A DNA stretch of 61,835 nt. Origin: a virus. Position 1 is the first letter of the stretch. Every line of letters starts with the position of its first letter. The notes under the pieces were generated by a model. It worked only from the letters and a program-made list of their open reading frames with translations. It searched no databases and was not told the origin of the DNA. The position numbers and the translations under genes are program-made. Location: positions 1-61,835 of the IMG/VR virus record IMGVR_UViG_3300044816_000047, one strand, 5' to 3'. Of this stretch, positions 30,942 to 39,097 are shown piece by piece.

Positions 30942-30950
30942 AGTCGGGCC

Positions 30951-31208
30951 ATGGAAAATGAGCTTCGATCAAACCTCCTGTCTTGCGCGGCGGCCTATGC
31001 CGCGAAAAGGAAAACTAAGCTTTCCACCCTTGGCCGGTTAGCAGCCGGCGATTGGCGGTTTTTCAGCAATCTTGATGCAGACGACAAGACCTTCACGGCA
31101 CGCAAATACGATGAGGTCTTGCAGTGGTTTTCGGCCAACTGGCCAGAAGACGCGGATTGGCCAGCCAACATTGAGCGGCCCGCCTCAGTAGAAATGGGGG
31201 CGGTATGA
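30951..31208 (+). CDS. Cro-like regulator
   Basis: 85 aa. Helical core SCAAAYAAKRKTKLSTLGRL, AAGDWRFFSNLDADDKTFTA and YDEVLQWFSANWPEDADWP, a pattern of small regulators that lie opposite S24 repressors in alphaproteobacterial phages. First gene of the rightward early operon, divergent from the repressor across three operators; it should bind the same sites. Stop overlaps the next start (ATGA). Confidence 0.8.
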   Translation: MENELRSNLLSCAAAYAAKRKTKLSTLGRLAAGDWRFFSNLDADDKTFTARKYDEVLQWFSANWPEDADWPANIERPASVEMGAV

Positions 31209-31822
31209 CCGCCTCTAGCCGCGTCTACTTCATCAAGCCAGTCGGCATGGACGGACCAATCAAAATTGGGTGCTCGGCGCTTCCAGAAAAGCGTCTTGCA
31301 GACCTGATGGCATGGTCGCCTCTTCCCCTCGAAGTGATCGGAAGCGTTGCCGGCACCATCAACGATGAGCAATTTTTGCACGGTTGTTTTGCGCATATTC
31401 ATTCGCATCGGGAATGGTTTCACTCCAGTTTGCCGTTGCGAAACATGATCTCTGAAATCATCGCGGCCGGATCGATCGCGCCAGCGCGTGCTGCGATGAA
31501 ACCGACAGGCAGTATCCGAAAGGGTGGCAGAAAGAATTGGACTCCGGACCAACGGAAGCAATCTTCCTACGGTCATCGCATCCGGTGGGCTCTCAACAAA
31601 CTTCGGCGCGAGGACGAAACAGAAATAGTTTATGCGACCGTACCTGATGAAGTGCGGGCGATTATGACCAAATGGCACGGGAACCCGTATAGGGGCAGAC
31701 CGGGCCCACCGGCGACCGATGCAGAAGTCGCGCGGCTTGAAGCATTTTTGGCAAATCCATCCGGCCAAGTTCATTTGAGCTGCATTCCGCGCATCCGTCC
31801 GAAAAGCGGGGCTGCCGCATGA
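31205..31822 (+). CDS. GIY-YIG / T5orf172-like protein with C-terminal DNA-binding region
   Basis: 205 aa. Residues 5-90: SRVYFIKPVGMDGPIKIGCS, RLADLMAWSPLPLEVIGSVAG and EQFLHGCFAHIHSHREWF form the T5orf172 fold. The second half contains RKGGRKNWTPDQRKQSS and may bind DNA. Similar to the protein at 16722-17342 in fold only. Perhaps a nuclease or regulator. Confidence 0.75.
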   Translation: MTASSRVYFIKPVGMDGPIKIGCSALPEKRLADLMAWSPLPLEVIGSVAGTINDEQFLHGCFAHIHSHREWFHSSLPLRNMISEIIAAGSIAPARAAMKPTGSIRKGGRKNWTPDQRKQSSYGHRIRWALNKLRREDETEIVYATVPDEVRAIMTKWHGNPYRGRPGPPATDAEVARLEAFLANPSGQVHLSCIPRIRPKSGAAA

Positions 31823-31983
31823 CAACCTTCATCATCGCATCAGCAATCCTCAACGCGCTCGTGCTGTGTCTCGCAGTCGCGCGTTTGTATCACGTCCGGA
31901 AACGGCGTGGAGCGGCGTCCGCTTCGAAACCCAGCCCCCAGTCCTTTGAAGCGGGCGCCGCGAATAATTCGGTGATCGCATGA
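31819..31983 (+). CDS. 54-aa membrane peptide
   Basis: One helix (FIIASAILNALVLCLAVARL) and a basic tail. ATGA overlaps at both ends. Confidence 0.55.
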   Translation: MTTFIIASAILNALVLCLAVARLYHVRKRRGAASASKPSPQSFEAGAANNSVIA

Positions 31984-32168
31984 GCGGACGGCCGCGCACT
32001 GTCGGGGGGGATGACGCGCAGCCGTCCGCAACGCGCGAAACGCAGCGCGTATTAGATTTCATTTCATCTAAACCGGACGACCGCGAACTTAGCGCTGTGA
32101 TCTTCGCTGGCCTCGTCGCGTCTCCGCTTCTCGTTGCAAGTGTCGTTCTGATTTATCTCTCGTTCTAG
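31980..32168 (+). CDS. Small tail-anchored membrane protein (62 aa)
   Basis: Soluble charged start (MSGRPRTVGGDDAQPS) and a C-terminal helix (VIFAGLVASPLLVASVVLIY). Overlaps its neighbour by four bases. Unknown role. Confidence 0.55.
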   Translation: MSGRPRTVGGDDAQPSATRETQRVLDFISSKPDDRELSAVIFAGLVASPLLVASVVLIYLSF

Positions 32169-32289
32169 CAGTCGCCGCGTCGCCAAACTAAGCGGCTGCC
32201 AAGTGTCGTTGTCTTGAGTGCTCTTCATGCCGAGCAACATGCATGTAGAGGGTTTGAAAGTGCTCAAAAGATTTTTGATGGGTAAGCAA

Positions 32290-32622
32290 ATGAGTGAGGC
32301 CGCGTTCGTAGAAGAAGCCGCGCAGTGGTCGCGAGAGTTAACGCGAATGCGAGTACGCGGACCGGGCGATGCCGAGAATGCTCTCCGAGGAATCGAACAA
32401 GAATATGGCATCAATTACTGGACGCTCTGGCAACTCCGATATCGGCTCTCCGCCGTCAAAAAGATCAGTGCCGGAACATACGCTCTCATCAAGGCGGCCT
32501 ATGACGCCGAACGCGATCGGCAATTCAATAAGCTCAAGCGCGAAATTGTTAGAACGGAAGCCATCACCGGGCCTGACAGCGCTGCTGTGCGCGCGGCTAA
32601 GACTTTATTGGGCGAGGGTTAG
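32290..32622 (+). CDS. Helical DNA-binding-like protein (110 aa; longer start possible)
   Basis: Starts MSEAAFVEEAAQWSRELTRM; IEQEYGINYWTLWQLRYRLS looks like a helix-turn-helix. An upstream ATG at 32242 or 32218 would add up to 24 residues. Early operon member, possibly an antitermination or replication accessory. The 121-bp stretch before it (32169-32289) has no clear gene. Confidence 0.6.
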   Translation: MSEAAFVEEAAQWSRELTRMRVRGPGDAENALRGIEQEYGINYWTLWQLRYRLSAVKKISAGTYALIKAAYDAERDRQFNKLKREIVRTEAITGPDSAAVRAAKTLLGEG

Positions 32623-32625
32623 GGC

Positions 32626-32835
32626 ATGACGCACAGTTATGGAGAGCGCCTGTATCGCAAGCTATCCGACAGCGAGAAGTGGGCGGTCCTAGCGCTCTGG
32701 CGTCAAGGCTACGACAGCTACGCGATATCCTACCGGATTGGCGTTCATGAGTGTGTAGTCGCAAATGATTTGATGCGTATTCGGCAATCAGAAAAGCTCG
32801 GGGGAGTAAATGGCAACAAAGCAGCAAGTTCATGA
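32626..32835 (+). CDS. Small helix-turn-helix protein (69 aa)
   Basis: EKWAVLALWRQGYDSYAISY then RIGVHECVVANDLMRIRQ: a helix-turn-helix of the Trp-repressor/Hin type. The 3' end overlaps the next gene by 26 bp. Confidence 0.65.
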   Translation: MTHSYGERLYRKLSDSEKWAVLALWRQGYDSYAISYRIGVHECVVANDLMRIRQSEKLGGVNGNKAASS

Positions 32836-33271
32836 GTTGGCGAGTTCGCATCCTGATTTATCGCCGGCACAGATGGCCGAGCGCATCGGCACCACGCCGG
32901 AATATATCCGGGCCACGCTAAGTCGAAAGCGTGCGGCGGATAACCGGGAAAAGGGAATCCCCGTTCTCGGTCGGGTCTCCACTTGGACCGATGAGGATTT
33001 GAAACAACTGGTTCACCTTCGCAACAGCGGCATGAGATGGGCCAAGGTTGCTGAAGAGATGAACCGCCCGCTGGGCTCCTGTTACGATCGATACGCGAAA
33101 ATCTGTTCGATCGGTTATCCAAATGATCCGATCATCGTCCCGGAATTGCCGCGCGTGAATAACATTCCTTTCCATCAGCAATTGGGCATTGAAACTTACG
33201 TCCACATGCAGCCCATGACCCACGATCGGCAGGGCCGCGCGTTCATGCCCGTCACGCTGGCGAAGGTATGA
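32810..33271 (+). CDS. Helix-turn-helix protein with SANT/Myb-like part (153 aa)
   Basis: Residues 1-45 form one helix-turn-helix (SPAQMAERIGTTPEYIRATL). Residues 60-105 (STWTDEDLKQLVHLRNSGM, RWAKVAEEMNRPLGSCYDRY) are a GcrA/Myb-like DNA-binding motif. Early transcription factor candidate; possibly mimics host cell-cycle regulator GcrA. Confidence 0.7.
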   Translation: MATKQQVHELASSHPDLSPAQMAERIGTTPEYIRATLSRKRAADNREKGIPVLGRVSTWTDEDLKQLVHLRNSGMRWAKVAEEMNRPLGSCYDRYAKICSIGYPNDPIIVPELPRVNNIPFHQQLGIETYVHMQPMTHDRQGRAFMPVTLAKV

Positions 33272-33621
33272 CTGATCTGTTCGAACATGCCGCAGCACGA
33301 GCCGCGCGCGACGCCTCGATGGCGCATGTCGACGGCGCGGCGTTGCCGGAATGGAAAATCTTGATGGAGCAGCTCGTCGAAACCGTGGCCGGCCGCATGA
33401 AGCGGTTTACCTCCGATGACGTGTTCGATCTCTTGGACACCTATCCTGGAGCCCCGACGACGCATGACCTTCGCGCGTTCGGTCCGATCATGATGCGCGC
33501 GGCCAAGAACGGTATTTGCCGCAAGGCTGACTGCGCGGCTGTCCCGTCACGTCGGGTATCGCTGCACGCGAGCCCGAGAACCGTTTGGGAATCGCTGATC
33601 TGTCGGGAGAAGGCAGCATGA
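33268..33621 (+). CDS. Hypothetical protein (117 aa), replication-neighbour type
   Basis: The stretch GRMKRFTSDDVFDLLDTYPG then GPIMMRAAKNGICRKAD matches a small phage family in which this domain resembles a winged-helix fold. Usually located near replication genes. Ends overlapping the methyltransferase start. Confidence 0.6.
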   Translation: MTDLFEHAAARAARDASMAHVDGAALPEWKILMEQLVETVAGRMKRFTSDDVFDLLDTYPGAPTTHDLRAFGPIMMRAAKNGICRKADCAAVPSRRVSLHASPRTVWESLICREKAA

Positions 33622-34190
33622 GTCAGAACACATGGCCCTTCGCTTCTCTAATGCCGATGTCCTACGAGATTTTGGCGGTCGATCCGCCGTGGCGCTTTCG
33701 TACATGGTCGGAATCGAACCAGCAGAAATCCGCAAGCAAACATTACGACCTGATGATGATCGACGAGATTAAAGCATTGCCGGTCGGCCAGCTCGCACAA
33801 GGGGATTGCCTTCTGCTGCTTTGGGCAACGGCGCCGATGCTGCCGCAGGCGTTCGACTGCATGAAGGCGTGGGGTTTCACCTACAAATCGAACATGGTCT
33901 GGCGAAAGGTGACCGTTAACAACAAGGTTCGCATGGGGACCGGGTACTGGGCCCGCTCAATGCACGAACAAGTTTTGATCGGCAGCATTGGAAAGCCGCG
34001 AAAGTTTTCGGCCTTCCCGTCCTGCTTCGACGGCATCGCCCGCGAGCATAGCCGCAAGCCGGAAGAGTTCTTCAATCTGGTAGCGAAGCACACCGCCGGA
34101 TTGCGCCGCGCTGACGTGTTTTCGCGAGAGAGCCGTGATGGTTGGGATTCCTTTGGTAACGAAACCGGCAAGTTTGACGAGGCAGCATGA
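33618..34190 (+). CDS. MT-A70-family adenine methyltransferase
   Basis: 190 aa. DPPWRF at residues about 21-26 is the catalytic DPPW; HYDLMMIDEIKALPV, LLLWATAPMLPQAFDCMKAW, GYWARSMHEQVLIGSIGKP and REHSRKPEEFFNLVAKH follow in family order. It would methylate adenine in DNA (N6). ATG overlaps the previous stop. No restriction partner nearby, so probably anti-restriction. Confidence 0.92.
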   Translation: MSQNTWPFASLMPMSYEILAVDPPWRFRTWSESNQQKSASKHYDLMMIDEIKALPVGQLAQGDCLLLLWATAPMLPQAFDCMKAWGFTYKSNMVWRKVTVNNKVRMGTGYWARSMHEQVLIGSIGKPRKFSAFPSCFDGIAREHSRKPEEFFNLVAKHTAGLRRADVFSRESRDGWDSFGNETGKFDEAA

Positions 34191-34366
34191 GCAAGCCCCC
34201 CACAGCCTGCCTAAACGAAGTCCTGCTCCGTGCGGCCCTTAGAGCCGAGCGCATCAACCATCAGCGCTTGCTCGACAGTAACGACGCCCAGCTTGCAAAG
34301 CAAAACGACCATTACGCCAACGAGTTTCGCCGCGTTCCAGAACTCACCGGAGCGCGGGAGGGATAG
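34187..34366 (+). CDS. Small helical protein (59 aa)
   Basis: MSKPPTACLNEVLLRAALRA, charged helix, end ELTGAREG. Overlaps methyltransferase stop by four bases and next GTG by one. Function unknown. Confidence 0.55.
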   Translation: MSKPPTACLNEVLLRAALRAERINHQRLLDSNDAQLAKQNDHYANEFRRVPELTGAREG

Positions 34367-34581
34367 TGAGCAACCACAATTGGCGTCCTGCCGACACCGC
34401 ACCGTTGGGCGAGGTCAGCGTCGTTTGCCGTGTCACTGAGGCTGGCAACACCGGTCCTATGACCATGTACCGCCGCCTCGAAGGCGTGTGGCACCACTGG
34501 CCGGACGGAACGCCTGTACCGCCAGAATACCCGCCAACCCATTGGATCGACGTAGGAGAGCCTGCGGAGACCGAGACGTAA
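34366..34581 (+). CDS. DUF551-like small protein (71 aa)
   Basis: GTG start overlapping the upstream stop by one base. NWRPADTAPLGEVSVVCRVT then HHWPDGTPVPPEYPPTHWID, a pattern of DUF551-type proteins (W-x-P...V.V...tHW). Early region, role unknown. Confidence 0.55.
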   Translation: MSNHNWRPADTAPLGEVSVVCRVTEAGNTGPMTMYRRLEGVWHHWPDGTPVPPEYPPTHWIDVGEPAETET

Positions 34582-34604
34582 CCACCAACCAACTGGAGGC
34601 TGAA

Positions 34605-34976
34605 ATGCAATCTTTTCTCGACGTTCTTTCTCAAATCCGCGGTGGTGCCGCACTCTCTGACGCTGCAAAGGATCTGCAAGAGCTCGCGCAGGCCGTCCGC
34701 GACACCGGCAAGGCCGGCAAGCTGACGTTCTCGATCACGGTCGAGCCGGACAAGGCCGACGAAACCGTTGTGACCCTCCAGCCCGACGTCACACTCAAAC
34801 TGCCGAAGAAGGCCCGCGCCAAGGGCCTCTTCTACATGGATCGCCACGGGTGGCTCACGCGCGAGGATCCGCGCCAACTCGAACTGCTGGCCGAGAAGGA
34901 AGCGGAGAAGCAGGCCGAGAAGGAAGCCCAGGCCGCCGCGGGCGTCGCTCATCTTGAGCGCGTTGGCCGCGGCTAA
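34605..34976 (+). CDS. Hypothetical protein (123 aa) with helix-sheet-helix layout
   Basis: CTGGAGG precedes ATG. Helical start (FLDVLSQIRGGAALSDAAKD), beta hairpin (LTFSITVEPDKADETVVTLQ), and a Glu/Lys-rich helix with direct AEKEAEKQ repeats. Usually found next to YfdQ genes in phage genomes. Role unknown. Confidence 0.65.
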   Translation: MQSFLDVLSQIRGGAALSDAAKDLQELAQAVRDTGKAGKLTFSITVEPDKADETVVTLQPDVTLKLPKKARAKGLFYMDRHGWLTREDPRQLELLAEKEAEKQAEKEAQAAAGVAHLERVGRG

Positions 34977-35015
34977 TCGACCACACCCAATTTCGTTCGG
35001 AAACCGGAGACTTCA

Positions 35016-35843
35016 ATGGCTGAAAATAACGAAGCTGAAACGATCGCCACCCTTGCGACGAGAGCCGTATCCGCCCCACAGATCATCAAGGCTGACGACG
35101 GTCGCGAGTTCCTGATCACGCCGGACACGATGAAGGCGGGCGATATTTCGCCGCCGAACACCATCAAGGTCCTGATGCCGCAGGTGGTTACCCAGCACAT
35201 CAAGGTGCAGACCACGGAATCGCTGGCGGATTACGTCAACCGGTTCAAAAACGCCGATACGGTCCTGTTCGCCGACATCACCAACAACACCATCTCGGCG
35301 ATCGTCGACTATCACAAGGCAGCGGTCGACGCCCCGCTCGGACCGCAACTGGCGACCCACCGTGCCACGCTGGCGCTGCCGTTCTCCCTCGAATGGCAGA
35401 CCTGGCAGCGCGCCAACGGAAAACTGATGAGCCATCTGGAATTCGCGACCTTCCTCGAAGAGAACAGCGTCGACATCAAATCCCCCGCCGGCGCCGACCT
35501 CCTCGAACTCTGCCGCGACCTTCAGGTGGCCCACAACGTCAATTTCGGCAGCCAAGTTCGGATGGGAGACGTCACCAAGATCGAATACCAGAAGGACAAC
35601 GACGCCAAAACCAAGGGCGGCGTGAGCCTGCCGACCTCGATCATCCTCTCGATCCCGGTCTATTTCGGTGAACAGCCAGTTCCGATGACCGCCTTCATGC
35701 GCAGGAAGATCGGCGACGGGGCCCTTTACCTCGGCGTGCAACTATCGCGCGCGGAGAACGTCCGGCAGGAGGAATTCCACCGGATCGTGGACTTCGTGCA
35801 GGAAAAGGTTGCCCTCACCACAATCTATGGGACGCCGGCGTGA
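35016..35843 (+). CDS. YfdQ family (DUF2303) protein
   Basis: 275 aa. GREFLITPDTMK, LADYVNRFKNADTVLFADIT, ISAIVDYHKAA, ATLALPFSLEWQTWQRANGK and the C-terminal IPVYFGEQPVPMTAFMRRKI follow the whole family. Found in many phages beside recombination or replication genes; function not established. Its stop overlaps the next ATG. Confidence 0.88.
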   Translation: MAENNEAETIATLATRAVSAPQIIKADDGREFLITPDTMKAGDISPPNTIKVLMPQVVTQHIKVQTTESLADYVNRFKNADTVLFADITNNTISAIVDYHKAAVDAPLGPQLATHRATLALPFSLEWQTWQRANGKLMSHLEFATFLEENSVDIKSPAGADLLELCRDLQVAHNVNFGSQVRMGDVTKIEYQKDNDAKTKGGVSLPTSIILSIPVYFGEQPVPMTAFMRRKIGDGALYLGVQLSRAENVRQEEFHRIVDFVQEKVALTTIYGTPA

Positions 35844-36196
35844 CCGATAGCGGCCAGCTCACCTTCAAGACCATGGGCGGTGATACCGTCCCGGTCCGCG
35901 GCAAGCACTATGTGCAGCCGCGGGGCTATGCCCATTTCCCAGGTGGTGGACCGGCCAGCGAAACCTGCGGATCCTGCCAGCACATCCAGCGGTATCGGCG
36001 ATGGGCCAAATGCGCACTGGCGCGCGCGGTGCGCACCGGTGGCCGCGGCTCCGACATCCTCGTGCGGGCTCCGGCGTGCAGCAAGTGGGAGGCGGACGAA
36101 CCTCGACCGTCTAGCGATCCTAAAGCGACCGTAAAGCAAACAACGAGCGTTCGCTTAGCGGACGCTCTGCGTTCGCATAGAAATGGAGGGCAGTAG
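35840..36196 (+). CDS. Cys-rich phage protein (118 aa)
   Basis: Residues 35-80 include ETCGSCQHIQRYRRWAKCAL and PACSKWEADEP, a metal-site pattern CxxC...C...C known from proteins beside YfdQ. The 3' part holds two inverted copies of the 8-base repeat that also occurs in the next gene. Function unknown. Confidence 0.65.
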   Translation: MTDSGQLTFKTMGGDTVPVRGKHYVQPRGYAHFPGGGPASETCGSCQHIQRYRRWAKCALARAVRTGGRGSDILVRAPACSKWEADEPRPSSDPKATVKQTTSVRLADALRSHRNGGQ

Positions 36197-36572
36197 CATG
36201 AGCAGCAAGCGCCCATGGATGCCGCTCTACATCGACGATTATCTCGCAGGAACCTCGCATTTAGAGGCACATGAGCATGGTGCGTACCTGCTTCTGATGA
36301 TGCGCTATTGGAGCAAAGGCTCGCTTCCAGACGACGAGGAACTGATCCGTCGTGTCTCGCGGCTGTCCGTCAAGCAATGGAAAGAGTCTCGCGAAACCAT
36401 CAAATCTTTCTTCCTTGATGGGTGGAGGCACGAGCGTATAGACGCTGAAATCAGCAAAGCTATTGAAAAGTCTAAGATCAATTCTGCGAACGCATCAAAG
36501 TCGCACGACAATCGCAAGCCATCCGCACCTAAACCGCGTAGCGAACGCAAAGCTAACGCACCTGCGAACGCA
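36146..36572. repeat. Iteron-like GCGAACGC repeats, candidate replication origin
   Basis: GCGAACGC occurs in reverse at 36147-36154 and 36169-36176 and forward at 36486-36493, 36541-36548 and 36564-36571, with GCTAACGC at 36552-36559. The run ends in four tandem 7-base CACACTT-type units (36575-36600). Lambda-type origins likewise lie inside or beside the initiator gene. Candidate origin, by inference. Confidence 0.55.
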
Positions 36573-37076
36573 GACACACTTCACACTTCACACTTCACAC
36601 CCCCTTCGGGGGGGAGAGAGGACGCCCCCCCGAAGGCTGCTTTGCAGGTGGGTTTAGGAAGTCAGGTCGATCCCGAGTTCGAGCCGAGCGCCGAAGCGAT
36701 CGACCGCGCGCACCAGCAGGGCGCCACGGACGAGGAAATCGACAGTGAGGTGCGAAAATTTATAGCCAGCCACCAGATCAAAGGGACATTTTCGCCAAAC
36801 TGGGACGCCTCGTTCGCGAAGTGGTGGGAAAACTGGAAGCCGCACAAGGAGCGATCCAAGGCGCCGCCGCGCGTCGAGGTCAACAGCGGCCCGTTCGTTC
36901 CGAGCGAGACCGATTGGACCAAGGCGATCGCACGCTGGAGCAAGAACGAAAGCCATTGGCCAACATGGGGCGGCAACTCGCCAGGATCGACCTCGTGCAA
37001 ATGCCCGCCTGAGATCCTACGCAAGCACGGAATTGACCCCGCGACCGGATTCAAGATCAAGGAGGTGGCAGAATGA
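36198..37076 (+). CDS. DUF1376 replication-initiation-type protein
   Basis: 292 aa. DUF1376 core at the N-terminus: PWMPLYIDDYLAGTSHLEAH, EHGAYLLLMMRYWSKGSLPD, then LIRRVSRLSVKQWKES. A low-complexity linker (residues 105-160), which also encodes the repeats, separates it from a C-terminal domain with FIASHQIKGTFSPNWDASFA and KWWEN, as in DnaT/phage replication proteins. Likely loads replication factors at an origin within its own gene. Confidence 0.8.
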   Translation: MSSKRPWMPLYIDDYLAGTSHLEAHEHGAYLLLMMRYWSKGSLPDDEELIRRVSRLSVKQWKESRETIKSFFLDGWRHERIDAEISKAIEKSKINSANASKSHDNRKPSAPKPRSERKANAPANADTLHTSHFTPPSGGREDAPPKAALQVGLGSQVDPEFEPSAEAIDRAHQQGATDEEIDSEVRKFIASHQIKGTFSPNWDASFAKWWENWKPHKERSKAPPRVEVNSGPFVPSETDWTKAIARWSKNESHWPTWGGNSPGSTSCKCPPEILRKHGIDPATGFKIKEVAE

Positions 37077-37327
37077 TCCGCGACCCGTCAGACGGTTCGG
37101 TACGAGAGCCCGTGGTGGGAAATCCCGTCACGGAAATCATTACCGGGGAAAGCCCGGCAATCCCAGTTGTGGCAAAAAGTGCAACTACTGAAAAGCCCGC
37201 AAACTGGGGCCTCACGTCGCTCGACAAGCAGCCTCGACCGGAACCAAAGAAGGCCCCAACCAAGGAAGAACTCGCGGCGCACTACAGCCAATTCAATTTG
37301 GGTTTTAAGCCAAAGTCGGCCAGCTAA
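37073..37327 (+). CDS. Hypothetical protein (84 aa), possible replication partner
   Basis: Ser/Pro/Lys-rich, low complexity with end AAHYSQFNLGFKPKSAS. Overlaps the replication gene by four bases. No family recognised. Confidence 0.55.
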   Translation: MIRDPSDGSVREPVVGNPVTEIITGESPAIPVVAKSATTEKPANWGLTSLDKQPRPEPKKAPTKEELAAHYSQFNLGFKPKSAS

Positions 37328-37345
37328 ACCAACGAAAGAAATCTC

Positions 37346-38014
37346 ATGCACGGGGCAGCACAAGTGAACGAAACCATCATCAAGAGCATTTCAGCGGTCA
37401 AGCCGAGCCGCGGCAGCGGGCAGACCCGCGCCAAGAAGCGCAGGGAGGACGAACGTCGAGGAGGGATGCATCTGAGATACAAGGTCATGGTGCAGACGTT
37501 CGATGGAGCCATAAAAGCCCTGAAGGACTGCCCGCCGGACCAATTCGACGCGCTGGTCAAATCTATTTCGGAGGTCAAGCGCCTGCAAGAGCCCGTCACT
37601 CGGCTGGTGTTTGTCGGCCACCTGACTGCCGAGCAGGGCATCGCAGCGCGCCGCTACGCCGACGTGGTTCGGAAGTTCGAGCGCTACTTCCTCCCACCGA
37701 TCCAGCGGAGCGCCAGGAGCGCGGCATTGGAGCCCATGCACGGAGAGGACGACGAGATCGAACGCCGCATCGCAGAGGGCACGCTGCCTCAGTACGAGGC
37801 CAATGCGCGGAAGGCCAAGCGCGACTACCAGCGCGTTATAAAGGTTCTCGCCCGCTTCGCCGACCCCCTGACCGGCCGCAACGTCGCCAAGGACGTGCTC
37901 GACGATCTCTGCCTCAACGACCGGGAGCCCGCGCAGCAGCACCGCCGGGACATCGCCGTGGTCCTGTCGGGTATCGCGGCTGCGTTTGGACAGGTGAAGG
38001 GAGAACGACGGTGA
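37346..38014 (+). CDS. Basic helical protein (222 aa), possible late-gene regulator
   Basis: N-terminal basic segment (QTRAKKRREDERRGGMHLRY). Helical body with DALVKSISEVKRLQEPVTRL, GIAARRYADVVRKFERYFLP and KRDYQRVIKVLARFADPLTG. Ends CLNDREPAQQHRRDIAVV. Such proteins sit at the early-late boundary in related phages. A role as late regulator is inference only. Confidence 0.6.
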   Translation: MHGAAQVNETIIKSISAVKPSRGSGQTRAKKRREDERRGGMHLRYKVMVQTFDGAIKALKDCPPDQFDALVKSISEVKRLQEPVTRLVFVGHLTAEQGIAARRYADVVRKFERYFLPPIQRSARSAALEPMHGEDDEIERRIAEGTLPQYEANARKAKRDYQRVIKVLARFADPLTGRNVAKDVLDDLCLNDREPAQQHRRDIAVVLSGIAAAFGQVKGERR

Positions 38015-38232
38015 TGGAAGGGCATGAAAATGTGGTGAAACATCTTCAGAGCGTGATTTCAGATATTGATCAGGAAATAGCGGTCCACAAAGAAAATCTT
38101 GATCGAATTATCGGCCGGAGGGCTGAGATTGAATCGAACCTCGCCAAGGCAGAGGAAAGAAGGGCGTCCTTCCAACACGCCATGGACCGCCTGAAGACCC
38201 CAACGGACCACACCAAGGGAGGGCGAGGATGA
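38011..38232 (+). CDS. Small coiled-coil protein (73 aa)
   Basis: VVKHLQSVISDIDQEIAVHK then ENLDRIIGRRAEIESNLAKA: continuous heptads. ATGA overlaps with both neighbours. Unknown partner. Confidence 0.6.
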   Translation: MMEGHENVVKHLQSVISDIDQEIAVHKENLDRIIGRRAEIESNLAKAEERRASFQHAMDRLKTPTDHTKGGRG

Positions 38233-38570
38233 CCAGAGACGAGGCGACGGAGATCATTCAGAGACACGGGATGATTGGTGATCCAAGGAGATTTGTGGAC
38301 GCGATCGCCGCTCTCGGCATCCTCAAACTGGAGGAGCCGCGGAAGAGAGAATTGGTCGAGGTCTTGGTGGACCACATTCACAAGAGCGGCGGATGCCCGT
38401 GCAGCAAGTGCCTGCGCGAGAGCCTAAAAGCTACCGGCCTCAAGATCGTAGAGGCGGATAAGGTCTGCTGGAAGCCCGTGGAAGGCCGTGAATACAACCC
38501 TAGAGCGGAGGCACGGAAGTACATTGACGACCTCGCCGAAACGAGGCGCGATACGTGGCCTGTGCCATAA
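38229..38570 (+). CDS. Hypothetical protein (113 aa) with CxxC
   Basis: Helical start (MTRDEATEIIQRHGMIGDPR), CPCSKCLRES knuckle, end VEGREYNPRAEARKYIDDLA. Typical late-early region protein. No family assigned. Confidence 0.6.
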   Translation: MTRDEATEIIQRHGMIGDPRRFVDAIAALGILKLEEPRKRELVEVLVDHIHKSGGCPCSKCLRESLKATGLKIVEADKVCWKPVEGREYNPRAEARKYIDDLAETRRDTWPVP

Positions 38571-38640
38571 CTCGTGTGCCACATCGTGTTGTCCTGTGCC
38601 GCCTGTGCCTCTCTAATGGCACACCACCGAAAGGTCTGAA

Positions 38641-38940
38641 ATGACTGACGAAACCGAGAAGCCCGCGATGTCCTACGCCGAGATAGGGAGCGCTCCGATC
38701 GTCTATTTCGATGGCACAGCGTGCCATGGGGTGCTCAATGGCACACTGCAATTGGAGCTCGTGGCGCGGATCCTGGTGCCGACCGCGGACGGCGGGGTGG
38801 ACCTGAAACTGATCCCGGCGGTGCGGCTGAGGTGCTGCCCGGCGGCGGCAAAGGCGCTGCTGTACTCGATCGAGAGCGCGCTACAGATGGCGGAACGGCC
38901 GGAACCGCAGCCGCCGGTCGCGGCTTCAAAGTTGAATTGA
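38641..38940 (+). CDS. Beta-rich hypothetical protein (99 aa)
   Basis: Likely a small beta barrel: IGSAPIVYFDGTACHGVLNG, TLQLELVARILVPTADGGVD, IPAVRLRCC. Ends QPPVAASKLN, shared with the next gene's C-terminus. Role unknown. Confidence 0.6.
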   Translation: MTDETEKPAMSYAEIGSAPIVYFDGTACHGVLNGTLQLELVARILVPTADGGVDLKLIPAVRLRCCPAAAKALLYSIESALQMAERPEPQPPVAASKLN

Positions 38941-38947
38941 GGATAGC

Positions 38948-39097
38948 ATGAGCCCAGACATTGGAAGCATGGAATTCGTCGTTCGGATGATGGGTGTCGC
39001 CATTGTAATGTGGGCAATATTCATCGGTTGCGTGGCGCTGATCGTCCGACTTATCAGACCGAAACGTCCGCCGGTCGCCGCGTCGAAGCTGAATTGA
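38948..39097 (+). CDS. 49-aa membrane peptide sharing its tail with the upstream gene
   Basis: One transmembrane helix (VRMMGVAIVMWAIFIGCVAL) and a basic end RPPVAASKLN, which repeats the last nine residues of the preceding gene. The repeat is visible in DNA as well, covering the stop and the leader of the next gene. Confidence 0.6.
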   Translation: MSPDIGSMEFVVRMMGVAIVMWAIFIGCVALIVRLIRPKRPPVAASKLN

